Source of the DNA: Kalaharituber pfeilii
Taxonomy: Eukaryota; Ascomycota; Pezizomycetes; Pezizales; Pezizaceae
DNA length: 64,000 bases
Reading direction: 5' to 3'
Assembly: GCA_015179045.1 (NCBI GenBank)
Contig: WHUZ01000034.1
Coordinates: 186,001 to 250,000 of the forward strand
The notes beneath the pieces were generated by a model, which made no database searches, was not told the DNA's origin, and was given only the letters and a program-made list of their open reading frames with translations. A program made the position numbers and the translations under genes. This document shows, one piece after another, positions 49,685-62,408 of this stretch (position 1 is the stretch's first letter; every line of letters begins with the position of its first letter).

Positions 49685-52600
49685 ATGCGGAGCTCGATCG
49701 CCTGCGCGCGGTGCCGCAGGAGTAAGGTGAAGTGTGTGAATGCGGGGGTGAATACAGTGTGCAAGGCATGCGAGTCAAGTGGAAGGGACTGTTTGTACCC
49801 CGTCCCAGGGACGGGCGGAGGGCAGATGCTGGCAGCGGGGAGCTCGACGACGACAACAGCGGGGACGACGGGCGGGGAAGGGGGACAACATGTGGTTAGT
49901 ACAGCACATCAGGGGCAGGTAGGCGTGCAGGCAGGGGTTGGACCTCAAGGACAGAGCGCGGCAGCCGCCGCAGCCGCAGCGCAGAGGCCTAGGCCTCCGA
50001 AGAAGCAGGGTGTTATTGGGGGCGTGTCAGTGGGAGGCAATGGGGGAGGGACAACTGGGCACCATGGGGCCAGTGCAGGAGGAACAGGTGTCGGAGGGGG
50101 CCAGGGATTAGGCACGATGGGAGTTAAGGGTGATTTGGGTGGCATGGGGGGGAAAGTGAAAGGAGTGACAGGGCCAGGAGGGGTTTCTGGCGCGGGCGCT
50201 GCTGGCGCTGCAGGTGGTGCAGCGGGACAAGGGGGAATGCCGGTATCGATATATGGTGCGTTGGTGGAAGGGACGGGAATACCGTCCGCGGAGGAGGTGC
50301 TGTGCGATACGAACTTGACATGGCAGTTTTGGACAAATATGGTGAGTTACTTCTTTCTCCTCTTCAACGTAAATGTGGCAGAGGAAAGGAATGGGCTAAT
50401 ATTGACACACTATTGGTGCTACAGCACGATCACTACAAACATCATTTCTCTGCTGAACTCCCGTTCCTCCATGCTCCGACTTTCCTCTCAACAAACCGCC
50501 TACAACTGCCATCGCAGCATATATTGTCAAAAAGTACATCAAGCAGTGACGATAAGACAAGTTACCCACTTTGCCTTGGTATTCTGACCCTTATGGGCCG
50601 ATTCTACCCTCCACTCATGAAGCTGCATCAAGCGTATGCGCAGTCCGTTGCTCCCCCACCTTCTACTGCACCTGGAGGCAAGCCGGGTAAGTCAAGCCAT
50701 GGGGGCGCCGCGGCTGCGGCGGCAGCAGCAGCAGCAGCATCATCTGCGTCTACCGCATCTGAAGGAAGGAGAATTGGCGAGTTCTACTCGGCAGTGCTGA
50801 GGAAGCATTTATTTGGCCCCACGATCCCTACTGGACGAGACGTCGCAATATCGCAGCCGACGATGGAGAAGGTGCAGGCATTGCTGATGTTGGCTGTGCA
50901 TGAATGGATTGGCGAAGGGCGCGCTGAGCGCGCGCAGCTGTGGGTTGGATTGGCGGCGAGGATGGCGTCCATGCTGGGTCTGGGGAGGACAGGTGGAAGT
51001 GCACCTACCACTGCGGCAGCATCGACAGCCGCGTCCGCAGCTGCAGAGGACGACGACGATGTAAATGGTGGTTCAGGATCGGCAATGGAACTTGACGACC
51101 CCGCGTCCGCGTCCCGAAAAAGGCGAAAGCTGAGCTCGAGCGGAGCGTCCGGCACGGGTACCACCGGGAGCGAGGCAAAGGAGAAGGAAAAGAAGGAATT
51201 GGTGATACAGGAAGAAATCGCGCGGCGCACGTTCTGGTCGATTTTCATGCTGGACCGGGCGCTGACGAAGGGATCGAGAAGGGAGCTGGCGATTAGGTTG
51301 GAGGATATAAATGGGTTGAAGATGAGGAGGCCGACGGTCGTGCAGGATGAGTTTGAGTATCCGGAGGAGGAGGAAGAGGACGGCGGGGCGGCGGCGGGGG
51401 TGGTGAGGTTGCCCTGTAACGATCAATCATTTTTGTTTGGGCAAAAGGTTGGGACGGGTGTGTTGAGGATTGGATCCGGAGGTGGAGACGTAGGGTACTT
51501 TGGCGGAGATGATGGCGGTGGAGGTGGAGGCGGCGGCAGTGGTGACTCGGGTGCGGAGGGAGATACGGGGGTGGTGTGGCAGGTTGGAGAGAAGGAGGGA
51601 GAGCTCAGCAGGATCATTAGGGGGATGGAGATCTGGGGTCGGGTGCGGAGGTGGCGTGGACCACCCTCATACCAACTACAACATCAACAGAGCTCGGTGA
51701 CCCAGACGATTGTCAACGGGGAGCCTACTGTTACACCATACCCGCCGACACCTCCACCATCATTTACCCAACTCCGCGACCTCATCAACACATACTCTGC
51801 TCCATTGCCGCTTAATCTCACATTCTCCCCTGATAACCTTAACGCCCACATCCACTCTAAATCCTCCACGTCTTACGCGATTATCCATGTCATCAACTTC
51901 CTTTCCCGTATGGTCCTCCACCGCGTCAATATGCCGTTCCTCCCTCCCAACGGCGGCAGCACGCACTCCACTAGGGCCCCTCCTCACGTCCTCGACTCCG
52001 CCAAGGAGGTTTTTCGCGCCGCACGGGGTGTTCTGGATTTAGTTAAGGGCTTGACAGATTGGAACGTCGGCGTCGAGACTCCGCTCGTCGGATACGCAGT
52101 GTACGTTGCGGGGGTGTGGAGCGTGTACGCAGCTGCGTTCCCGGGGATGGATGAGGAGAAGCTCCTCGCGGCTGTAGGTGGTGGTGACATCGACGAGAAC
52201 CCGCATGTGCAGACTGCCGCCAGTCAGTTGAGGAGATTCATGGCGAGATGGTGTCTAGGGGGTGGGGATGGACGGAGGTGGAGTGACGGGCTGATGCGAC
52301 TCGCGGGGTTCTATACTCGGGTGTCTGCAGCGATGGGGTGGCATGTTGGGTCGCATTACTCACAGTACCGGCATAAGGTGAATGGCGGTTATGGGCTTGA
52401 GCGACCGACACAGGAGGAGTATGTGCGGTTCGAGCGCATGTTTTGGGGATTAGGGCGGGATGAATTGGCGGGTTGGGTCGAGACGCCGCCGCCCCCTCCA
52501 CCCGCACAACAGCAGCATCACGGACATGGCCACTCGCATTCCTATAGCCACGGCTCGCTGAATGTGCCCTCCGGGTCTTCGGGGTTTGGTCAACGCCGCG

Positions 52601-53127
52601 CGGGGAGCACGCCAGCTGAGAGCAAGAAAAGGGTGTCACCGCAGCCGCCGCAGGTCCAACATCATCACCACTCGCATCAGCTCCATCAGCAGCCTACCCA
52701 GTCGGGCCCAACCGATTCTCAATCTCAGCCGCCACGTTCCTCCCCTTCGATAGACACCAAACCCGCCATCTCGAGTTCCAGCACTACGACCCCAGGTGCT
52801 ACCACTACCACTGCCTCCGGCAGCACGGTTCCGGACCGGTGGCATGCGATCAATAAGTCTCCTCCCGCCAGTACCGCGGCGGCCTCCAGCACCTCAACGA
52901 GCGGCAATCCCATGCCGCAAATCAAGCAGGAGCCACAAACGATTATCACGTGCTCGCCTCCGCATCCGCCGATGTCGCCGGCGGGAAAGAAAAGGGGAGC
53001 GGCGGAGATGTCAGATATACCGATGATGGACGTGGGGGAAAGTGCGCTAGGGTTGGGGGAGAAGCTCCACCACCATCAGCAGCAGGCGCAGCAAGGGCAG
53101 GGAGGATGGTTGAGTGGAGGGCAGTAG
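49685..53127 (+). CDS. Zn2Cys6 (fungal binuclear cluster) transcription regulator
   Basis: The first ATG in frame is at 49685; stop TAG at 53125-53127. Residues 7-36 form the zinc cluster C-x2-C-x6-C-x8-C-x2-C-x6-C (CARCRRSKVKC then CKACESSGRDC), which binds two zinc ions and contacts CGG-type sites. A Gly/Ala/Thr-rich linker follows. An 83-nt intron (50342-50424) joins FWTNM to HDHYKHHFSAELPFLHAPTFL, the start of the fungal-specific middle domain. Later landmarks are RRTFWSIFMLDRALTKGSRR (about 484-503) and LPCNDQSFLFG (about 549). The protein has poly-Ala, poly-Gly and acidic inserts and a long His/Gln/Ser/Pro tail. It is 1119 aa from this ATG. The frame is open upstream to 49328 with Ser/Thr/Pro/Asn-rich coding-like sequence but no ATG, so an upstream exon probably adds an N-terminus. 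Target genes are unknown and I do not recognise the orthologue. Confidence 0.88.
50342..50424 (+). other. 83-nt intron of the Zn2Cys6 gene
   Basis: Donor GTGAGT, a TTGACAC branch-like element and acceptor CTACAG; phase 0. Splicing removes a stretch containing stops in the first-exon frame and connects the DNA-binding and middle domains. Confidence 0.9.
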
Positions 53128-54999
53128 GGATGCTAGTAGTACTTGGGAAGGTAATGACGGGCATGGGTATGACGCACGGGAATGGAAGAGGTGGGGAGGG
53201 TTACTTAGCATTAGACTAGGCTGTTGGATTGGAAGGGATTCTTTCTTTCTTTCTTGCTTTTTTCATATTCACTTTTTTCTTTTTCCCTTGCTGATTATAA
53301 AGTCCTCCTTTCACTTTCAGCTACCTTGGATCTGCACGGAGCGCGATGAGCCTGGCGCCTGGCATTGACAACTTCTTTTCTTCATTATTCTTTTTTTTTT
53401 TTTTTTTTCTCATCCTTTATTCATCTCCTCTGGCTTTTAAGAAATCTTTGATTTTGCAACTTCCTTTTTTTTTCTTCTCATGAAATCCTCCTTCTTCTGT
53501 GCCATGTGTTAACTTACCTTATACGTTGCTATTTGTTATTTTTTATTCCTTTTTTTTTCGCTTTTACGTCCCCGTGATGTTATTTTGCTACATGTGTGTA
53601 CGGTGAGAGAGTGATGTACGCTTTTTCTTTTTCTTTTTTTTTTTTTTTTTAGCTGTGCTGACTTGTGCAAAGTATTTGTACGTTCGAAATTGAAGATATA
53701 GCTCTACTTGAGATTAGTTACAAGTAATCAAATGGAATGAAAGAATGTTGCCTTTGCCTTTTTTGTTTTTGTTTTTGGTTTTGTTGTGGTGAGATTCATT
53801 TATTTTTATTTATTTTTTACTTTTTTATTAATCTTTACCTCCCAAAATGGAGGGCGGTTAGTAGTGAGCAAGTGAGTGAAGAAGGTGTGGGGGAGGGTGG
53901 AGGGGATGGAATTCAATTTTTTATGTTTCGGGAAACATTCGAGAGTTTTTGTTTGCAAGTGAGCGAGCGGGTGACGGCAAAAACAAAAAACAAAAAAATA
54001 CAAAACAAAAAAGGAAACCTGAGTTGTCAAATTTCAAGAAACGGTATTTGTTGATAAAATCTCATACTAAATGCAGTATTGGGGTGGTAGAGGGTTACCC
54101 TGAGTTGTGTGTAACGCCCTGAATAAGATACTATCCGTACTACAGACTATATATCACACGTAATTATGCTGTATGCGCTAAATCCATTATATCTCCAAGA
54201 TACCATATAAAAAAAAAAAAGGTGGGCATGTCCATACATATGGCGTGAGTGCCTGGCCTAGAATCAGCAATCAGCAATTTTACTCCCCAAAGCCATTTTA
54301 TTATTTGTTTATTTACTTATACAATATTTTTAAACACACACGATCTCCATTACCACCGTATGGGGGCCAGAGTGGGCAAGAGCTAAAAAACTAACTTACA
54401 ACAGAAAATATATACCGGGAGATAACCATCTTCCTTTCTACTTCACAGCACTACCTCTCCGCTAACTTCCCATCCATCCATCGATATCCCTATTGTGATA
54501 CTTATTACAAAGCTTTTCACATAAACAGTATGCTTATGGCCTGGCAAGGTACCATAAACAATTAGTGCCACCCACCGTAATCGAACACCAAACGAACTAT
54601 GATCATATCAGGAATTCAATAGCAATAAAAAAAAAATTGTATATACAACTATCAAAACAAAAACTTTTGTTTCAGGCTAATAGCAATTGAGCAAAAAAAA
54701 AAGGAGAAACGAAGGAGATCCATCAGCCCAGCTAGAGTACACTTAACGGCGTACCCAATCATTACCATGCACATTAGCCTCCAAACCCAAAAGTTCACTC
54801 ATATCCAACATCCTCAAATACAAAACCCACATCCAGCTGCAAATCACAATTCCTCCGCCTTGCGCTCTAACCCCTTATACATCTCATCACTAGTCCGCAA
54901 TCTGCACTCCTATTTTAATAATACTGACACGACGACCATCCAGTTATCCCTCCACATCGCTAATCTGACACTCGTTCAAATTTCCCACTACACACACAC
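53128..54999. other. Convergent 3' region between the Zn2Cys6 gene and egt1
   Basis: T-rich DNA with T-runs (near 53,391, 53,636 and others) and several AATAAA-like motifs on either strand. This fits two facing 3'UTRs. No coding signal. Confidence 0.5.
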
Positions 55000-57900
55000 T
55001 CACTCAACATCCTTCACCACCCTCGCTGTACACCATGTGTATCTATAATTCCTCTGGTACCAATTCACACTGTCACAAGTTATACGTCAGTCCCTGTGTA
55101 CCCCTCATAATCCAAGTGAAAGGCAAAGAACTCACAAAGTCCTCCTTCCTGCCAGCCTCGAATGCGTTGCCCAGCTCCCTCCCAACACCACATTATGCTT
55201 TGTATCAAAGAAGTCCGCTGTCATCAAAACCCCCAATCAGTAAAGTTCCCCTTTCAAGGGCAGGGCATCTCGGAATTTAAAAAAATACCTGTGTACTCCG
55301 GATACTCCCTCTGTTCCACAAACCCCGCATGCCGTTCCAAGACCGAACTCGTCCACTCCCACGCCCCTCCTGTCTCTCCTCTTCCCCTCAATACATCCAC
55401 TCCTTCCTTACCATCCATACCTCCCCTTACACTCTCCCACCCCCATCCACAAAACCCCACCCTCGCCTCCTTCCCAAACCCGACAAAAAAATCTAAAGGG
55501 GGTGTCTCCTGTACTCCGCCAGCATTCATCTCTCCGTTCACCGCGCTGATCTTCCGTGCGTCTTTCTTTCCCAGACCCCCATCCTCATGCATGGCCTCTT
55601 TATATTCGTAGATACTTTGCACCTCCTCTCTTGTAGGAATCCTCCCTCCAATGAACTTTGCACACTGTGTAAGCTCGTCATAGGACGCCACTGCAGGGAG
55701 TGATAAGGCGTATGCATTCGTCAACGGCAACGGCTTCCCAAATAATGTCTTCAGCGAGAAGCTCTTTCGAATTCTGTCTTTGATGTCTGCGTCCTTTGCT
55801 TCTTGGATCGACGTATCATTCCGTGTCCAGGTCGCTGGGACCTGCAGCTTCTCAATATCCCTATCACCCTTCACTGTCGTGGCTAAGTAATCCATATAGT
55901 CTCCGACACTAATCGGTGCTGCCTTCGCCATAAACTTTCCTACTCTAATCCCACTCCTCTTCGGCTTCTCATTATCCCAGCCAAAATGCCTCTCTCCTCT
56001 ATCCACTTCATCCAAATCCTCCGCTTCCAAATCATCCATGCCGATGGTTATCTCCCGCTCCGGAATCTCCACCCATGGGTTATATTCCAAGTCTTGTTCT
56101 TGTAACTTTTGCTCTTCAGCTTTCCAATCCGGCTTAACCACCTCCTTCGGAGGGCGCGTCCACGGTGCCTGAAGTAGCATATACAGCAATGTCTCCAAGT
56201 GCATCGCCTCATGCTCAAATGCCATCCACAGTGCTCTCTTCAGCTTTTTCGTTTTCGACACCCCCCATCGAGGGGCCAACCTTTCCCCACCCTCCTCATA
56301 TAATCCCTCAACCCTTTTTCTGATTTTCGACACAAAAGCTAGAATTTCCTCAAGATCAGGCCACTGCTCCGGAATCTCGCTATGACGATGACATTTGATC
56401 GGGTCCTCCACATCCGGGTCAATTCCGCGCTCAAAGATGCGCGGATATCGTTCAGGCACAAGCCTCTTGTTGCCTAACGCTCGAGCAACATGAATGTCCA
56501 GAAAGGTGGGTATATGTCCAAAGTAGAATATACACGGGTTTCGCAAGTCAATCGGTTTGCTTAGAAGCTCAGACTTTGGAATCATAGTGAGTGTAACTGT
56601 GTCCCATGCCTTCCATAGTTCGTGCCAGTCCGAAACTGTCGGATATGTCAACTCCGCATATTGCTCCGATTTCAGTGAGAAACTAAATGGGGGTTTGTAG
56701 GCAAGATGCAGGTCTACATTCACAATTCACACAAAGTGAGCATACCAAATCTCGGGTATCAGGAGAAAGTTCTAGGGGAGAGACCAACTGTAATCTCCAG
56801 TTTCACAACCCCATTTCGCTGCCTCAACCAATCCAGCCCCCTCCCATATCTGCCTCACTTCATCCTTATCGAACTTGTAGCTTCTCTCAATCTTGACTCT
56901 TTCGCCCTTCTTGATTTTGACGATCCCAGCGTCCGCCCTCCCGAGCTTGGCTGCATCAATCTGCACATCTTTCAGTGCAACAAAATACGCTTCGTGCCTT
57001 CCCTCCTGCTTATTCCAAATTCCCACATAGTCCCAGTCCTCCTCACGGAATACCTCCTCTCCTAGCATAATGTTCGCGTGTTTCAGGCCATTGAGCTCAA
57101 ACTCCCTCGTCACTCCATGCGGGTCGTTGTATGCTGTCCACACCTTATCCTCCTTCTTGCACCCGTCGATCCCTACAAGCATCATATCCCCCACATTCAT
57201 GGCGGTATCGGTAATATTCCTCAAAAAGGCCGCCGCGTCGTCGCGGTCGAAATTGCCAATCGACGATCCAAGCCACAAAATGCACTTCTTTTTACCCTTT
57301 GTAACGGGGTTTGACGACAACCACTCCAACCCATCGTCGTAGGTGCCGTGTAAGCCAAGACATGTGACGTTATCGTGTACCGTATTGGGGATCTGGGACA
57401 AGGTTCGTTCCAATTCGGGTTGTGAAACGTCAAGTGCGTAGTACGTAATGGACTTCCTAGAGCGGGAGAGTGCCTGCAACAGGATTGACACCTTGCGGAG
57501 ATTTCTGAAATTTTCGACAAAAGCCGTTCTCATTAGCATGAATTCATTCATGCAACTCCTAGTTGCTTGTATTGCCTACAAAGAAATCCAGAACAGCTAT
57601 CCTGGGAAAATTCCAGTTCGATACTCACCCACTCCCCAGCTCAACCAACACACCTCCATCAGGAATCCTTTCAGCAATATTCTCTGCCCACCGGTTCAAT
57701 GCACTTATTTCCGCTCCTGTAAGGTAATACTCCTCCAGATATGTAATCCTTTCAAACAGCTTCAGCCCCTCTGCATCATAGAGTAGCAAGGTAGGAAGTG
57801 CCCTTTCCTCTCCTGTATTCACATTCATGTCCAGGAACATCCCAGCTATTTGGACTTTCAAGGAGTTTTCAGGCTTGTTCGAACGGATGTCGATGATCTC

Positions 57901-58032
57901 CTTGGGAGGAGTCGGTGGGCGGCTACTAGGCCGCTGTTTTGGGCTGTTGCCACCGGGAGGGGTAGGAAGCTTCTTAAGCCCTACATCTTTAGGAGTAGTC
58001 TTTGCTGCAGTACATGAGTCGAGCTGTACCAT
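55000..58032 (-). CDS. egt1: Ergothioneine biosynthesis protein Egt1 (histidine methyltransferase / sulfoxide synthase)
   Basis: Fusion enzyme that trimethylates L-histidine to hercynine with SAM, then joins cysteine to it using Fe(II) and O2. Five exons on the minus strand: 58032-57629, 57504-56789, 56713-55289, 55217-55136, 55069-55000, giving 898 aa, close to the family's usual size. The N-terminal EgtD-like half has YYLTGAE, the SAM loop VELGSGNLRKV (split by intron 1), YYALDVSQPEL, and LWLGSSIGNF. The EgtB-like half has YFGH (His440) and FEHEAMHLETL (His541, His545), the expected iron ligands. The sulfatase-modifying-factor-like domain ends GAWEWTSSVLE, LGGSWATHSRLAGR, FVNWYQRNYRY. Introns 1 and 4 use GTGAGT, intron 3 GTATTT, and intron 2 a weaker GTTGGT donor chosen because it gives DYNLHLAYKPPF. 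A PLP lyase (Egt2 type) that would finish the pathway is not in this window. Expected location: cytosol. Confidence 0.94.
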
Positions 58033-61000
58033 AGCTTCCGCTATGTCGCAGTGGCGACCGCAGTATTCTCAAAGAAAGTGATGAATAGCGAAGAGAGTCG
58101 TTTATAGATATTTTCCAAGTATGTATATGCGGACCTTGACGTCCTGTAAATATAGATGCCTGATTTAGATCTGCCTAGAGAAGATTGCGGGGGACTCGTG
58201 GTGTTTAAGTAGATTTCGACCGGACCTGAGAATTTTACATATCTTGCTGACTTGGGGAAGGTGGAGATGAGAAAGTTGTGAGAGTTGGGATTCTCAAGGA
58301 GTGCGTCTGCCAGGAAGCCATAGCTAGCCTCACACCAAATTCGGAATGCTATTATAGGACGAACGGCGCTTTGATCTTCAAAGCTATATTCCCGAAGCTC
58401 ATCTCAAGCCTTCCCTGCATGCCCAAGTTCTGCACTGATCGTGACGGACGAGCTGATTATGACAAATTTCATATTGGCAACCCTGGGGCTTAAACTGCAA
58501 TTGATTGTCGACTCGCATTTATTCTATCTGGTGGACATCTTGAGATGTCACAAAGGAAACATAGCACCTTCTGGACCAGGTTTACAGCCCACTCCGTCAT
58601 ATCTGCATCTCAATATATTGCAATGTACATCTCATTTGAGCCAGTGTTTCCTGCAGGTAGATCATGCTCATGCTGCAGATCCTTTGCAAGTGCCTTTCTA
58701 GGGTGCAGTAGATAATGCGTGCTAGCCTATTGTAGATATAGACTGAGCAGGAAAAAGTTGGGCTGGGCCTTGAGAGCCAGAGGTATGTAAGCACCGTCCT
58801 TACTGCTTGCACTTCAATTCCTTCATAGGAGATGCCAATTTGTCCGCTGCCGGCTCTGCCCAGTTTTCAAAACTGTCCCACCGATCTGACTAGTTCTCCG
58901 CCAAGGCCCTAGGGTCAAAGCTAATACCCTTCGATTGCCCGTATCACTCGCACGTTTACCACAATTGAACATCAACATCCCGATTCTCGCCGTCAAATCA
59001 CCCCCAAGCCGTCGACCCCGGTTGACCAGACCCATCGTCCCATTGATCCGGCTTTGAAATCTCAATTTTAGTACCTCAATTAGGCGCGGCATTGCCTTGA
59101 TCCGAAGCGGCTAAGACAGCATTCTGTCGTATTTGGAAGTTGGTATGTGCTGCGTGCATCAGTGTGGTCTGAGAAAGTAATGTTAATTCGGTGAATTTCA
59201 GGGCAGTTGGGACTCCCCGTGAACGAACATTGGTTTATGAGTAGCCGCTAGCATGACGGCTCTGGGGCCTGACCGCCCAGTTTAACAATTTAGAGTTTTA
59301 CAAGCTTGGCTTAGCAGGCGTCGTTTGCAACCAGCATCACACAACAGCACTTCCAGCTCGCATACTTCATAATGTTCGAGTACTTTATACATCAATTCCA
59401 AGCTTCATGACCACGTGGTAGTCAATTCCGTTTCAGGGCATCAACCTATAAGAGTGCCATGTCAAATTCTTCACTTTCAACATCCGTATATATTTCAAAT
59501 TGCCATTGAGACCACAAGAGCTGTGAAGCGATTCGCAGTCGTGCCGATTCGAATTATACCCACTTACAGTATTTGGAATACCTACATACGCATACCTATT
59601 ATTTACTACGTAATCGGGGTTCCCCCACCTCCGCCCCTGGCCTGCTTAGCGCGAGACCTTCATCACGTTGGTTCGACTGCAAGGCACATTTCCGCTTCAT
59701 GCACTAGCCAGCACTGTATTTGGAATTGTTCGAGAGCATGACTTGAGATGTTCACTGTAATTGCCTAGGGAAAAAAAAAAAAAAAAAAAACTAAAACAAG
59801 AACAGCATGCTATTCCCAACATCAATTGTATTTTTTGAACTCGATTATCCGATCGATTATACTCCAAGATTTGCCAATGTCGGCTATTTTGAGCGCAATA
59901 GGCTTGATTTTACAATATCTGCTCCTGAATGGCCTGAGCATGTGTAATTTTGCCAGTTATGGTTCCAATTGAGCATTCCAAATCCCATCTGATCGTGAAG
60001 GATCACAATATGTACGTATCGTGAACGAATACTGCTCGAGGCCGCCGGTCTAGCATAAACCAAGTTAGCCAATCCTTCAATGTTGACTATTTTATTCTTC
60101 GAAAACTTGAATTTCCGAGATTTTCCTTTACCAAGAACCGCCAAACATCAATCGATCAATACCCCACCATCATCAAACCCCACCTTGACACATTGACGTC
60201 TTCACCCGCCCCACATTATTGTTCTGCGAGATTCGGAATTACTCCGCAGGGACTTTGTATTCCTCCGCTGCTGCACAGTAGAGCGACTCCACGATTGACG
60301 TCCAGACCCTTGTTTGCGCAATTCTTAGTGTAGTTAATAGACCCCCATATCTGTGGACTGATTTACTTGTATTCTGCAGCTTATAAATCCAATCGATTCA
60401 AACACCTGGCCATATGTAGGTACACATTACTATCATATCACCACGACTAGTCCCCACGTTCCTGAATGAATCATACATACTTGCTCCTAGCCTTTTGTGA
60501 CATATTTAAGCACTTCTTGAATTACCCCCCACCACCACACCACCAGCACCAAAGTGAACACACATCGCGAGCATTGAGATCATCCAAAGCCTAACGTCGT
60601 GTAAAGTGATTTTTTCACACTACTCGCGGGAACACGACCCTAGTGTGTGTTTTCTCGATCAAATGCGACTGGTATGGTGTACTAGAATGCACTGCGGCAT
60701 TGAATGCCAGCCGTGTGACATCCATCGTGAGCGCATATTATAGCCATTGGCCAAAATTCTTTCACTTCATAAATCAAGATATCTAGAACATTTCCCTTTT
60801 TCTCAGAAGGCTTATAAATCCCCAATTTATATTAGTAATTAACGCAACAATCTTTCGATATGATTCTTCATTGTCTTCTATACGGATATATTCTTACCTT
60901 TCATACGCCTATTATCATACACATCAGCCAGTACTACGTACTTCATAAAAGCCTGCCATTCCTTCTCAATTTTGCGATTTGGAGTTCTCCTACGATCAGT

Positions 61001-62408
61001 ACTGTCCGCGTACGTAAAAGGCGATCTGACCACTTTTCACTCCTCGGGTCAGCCATCATGTCCAAAGCATCCTACGTACTATATACGGGTTTTCAGAGTT
61101 TCCTATGTTTTATATACAGGATCTATGCATGTGTAAAGAATGATACTTGCGACCGCAGCTCACTTAGCCATCAGCTTGGTCATGAATGTGTCTTATGCAC
61201 TAGCCACTGCCACTCTCTGCATGCTTGGAAACATATCGGTGCTTGGCTGGGCCACTCATGAGCAGTTTGCCCTGCCGCCATTGACGGTCAGCATACTCTA
61301 TCATAAAGCTGGTAAGGTTACTTCGTCCGAGTGAAAGAGTAATAAGGAAGAATCATGGTTGTCGTGAACGTTGTAAATGCACCACTATCTACTTGTTGGA
61401 CTACATACATAGGATCTAGATCTGACGGTCGGTACTTCGATTCCAGCCATCTCTATAATGGCCATGAAGTCTCAATAACTACCCCAGGTGCCACTATGTC
61501 TATGGAAAGAGAAATCTGTACCTCGAATAATCAAAATGCAATGCAGTAGTAATTCCCGGCGATGTAGAGGTAGTATATATCGAACTCGTGCAATTAGTAG
61601 GTATAGACCGCTTATGACTCAGTACTCTGTACCTAAATCAGAGTATGAATCCAATCAGCTTATAACTACAGTAATACTATGTACATAATCGCGAATTGAT
61701 ACTCAAAGCAAAGCCGAGCTCAATAGATATAGCGATAGGAGCAGTAGAATGCACAATACATATGTACAGCTAGTAGTATTACCCTAGTTACGTAAATAAA
61801 AACATTAACTTCTTTTTTTTAGACATCTTCAACTGCATACTGTTTTTCTTAATGACATGGTCAAAAGAATACATAGCCAGGTTTCAGTGATCTCCCTAGT
61901 AATTTTCAAAAACAATTTTCGAATAAACTTGCAATATTATGCACATGTTCCTCAAGCTACGGAGAAAACCCGCAGCTCCATACATGTAAATTTATGCAGG
62001 CTCCCGACGGGGGGCACCAATAAAAGGCTATGTACATAGTCCAGACCAAAACCTACATATGCACTCGCACAAACCAAGCTCGGGCTCGACTCCGGTCTAC
62101 ATCAATTTCGGGATGCAGCTGTACCTGTACGCAGACTGCAGGACATGGGAAGAGAACAAACAAACACAGTATATCAATCACAATTGATATTCTTTTCACA
62201 AAAACCATATAGATATAAAACTGATTGTGCATTTAATGCTTCCGATCAAGCTCTTTCAACCTCCTCCTCTTCGAGTTTATAACGACGACTACTGGCGATT
62301 CCACTTCAGTTGCTCTACGTCTGGCATTTTCCTCACAAAGTCCCTCCAAAGCCAACAAGCATAAAGGTATCAAACATCACACCAATCTTCTCCGACCTTT
62401 TCTCCCCC
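58033..62408. other. egt1 upstream region and unassigned DNA
   Basis: The right flank of egt1 (58,033 to about 58,500) should hold its promoter; I see no clear TATA box. The remaining ~3.9 kb up to the DUF92 gene has only short frames without domains, plus an A20 run at 59771. Confidence 0.45.
59771..59790 (+). repeat. A20 homopolymer
   Basis: 20 consecutive A in non-coding DNA. No upstream element body is recognised. Confidence 0.9.
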
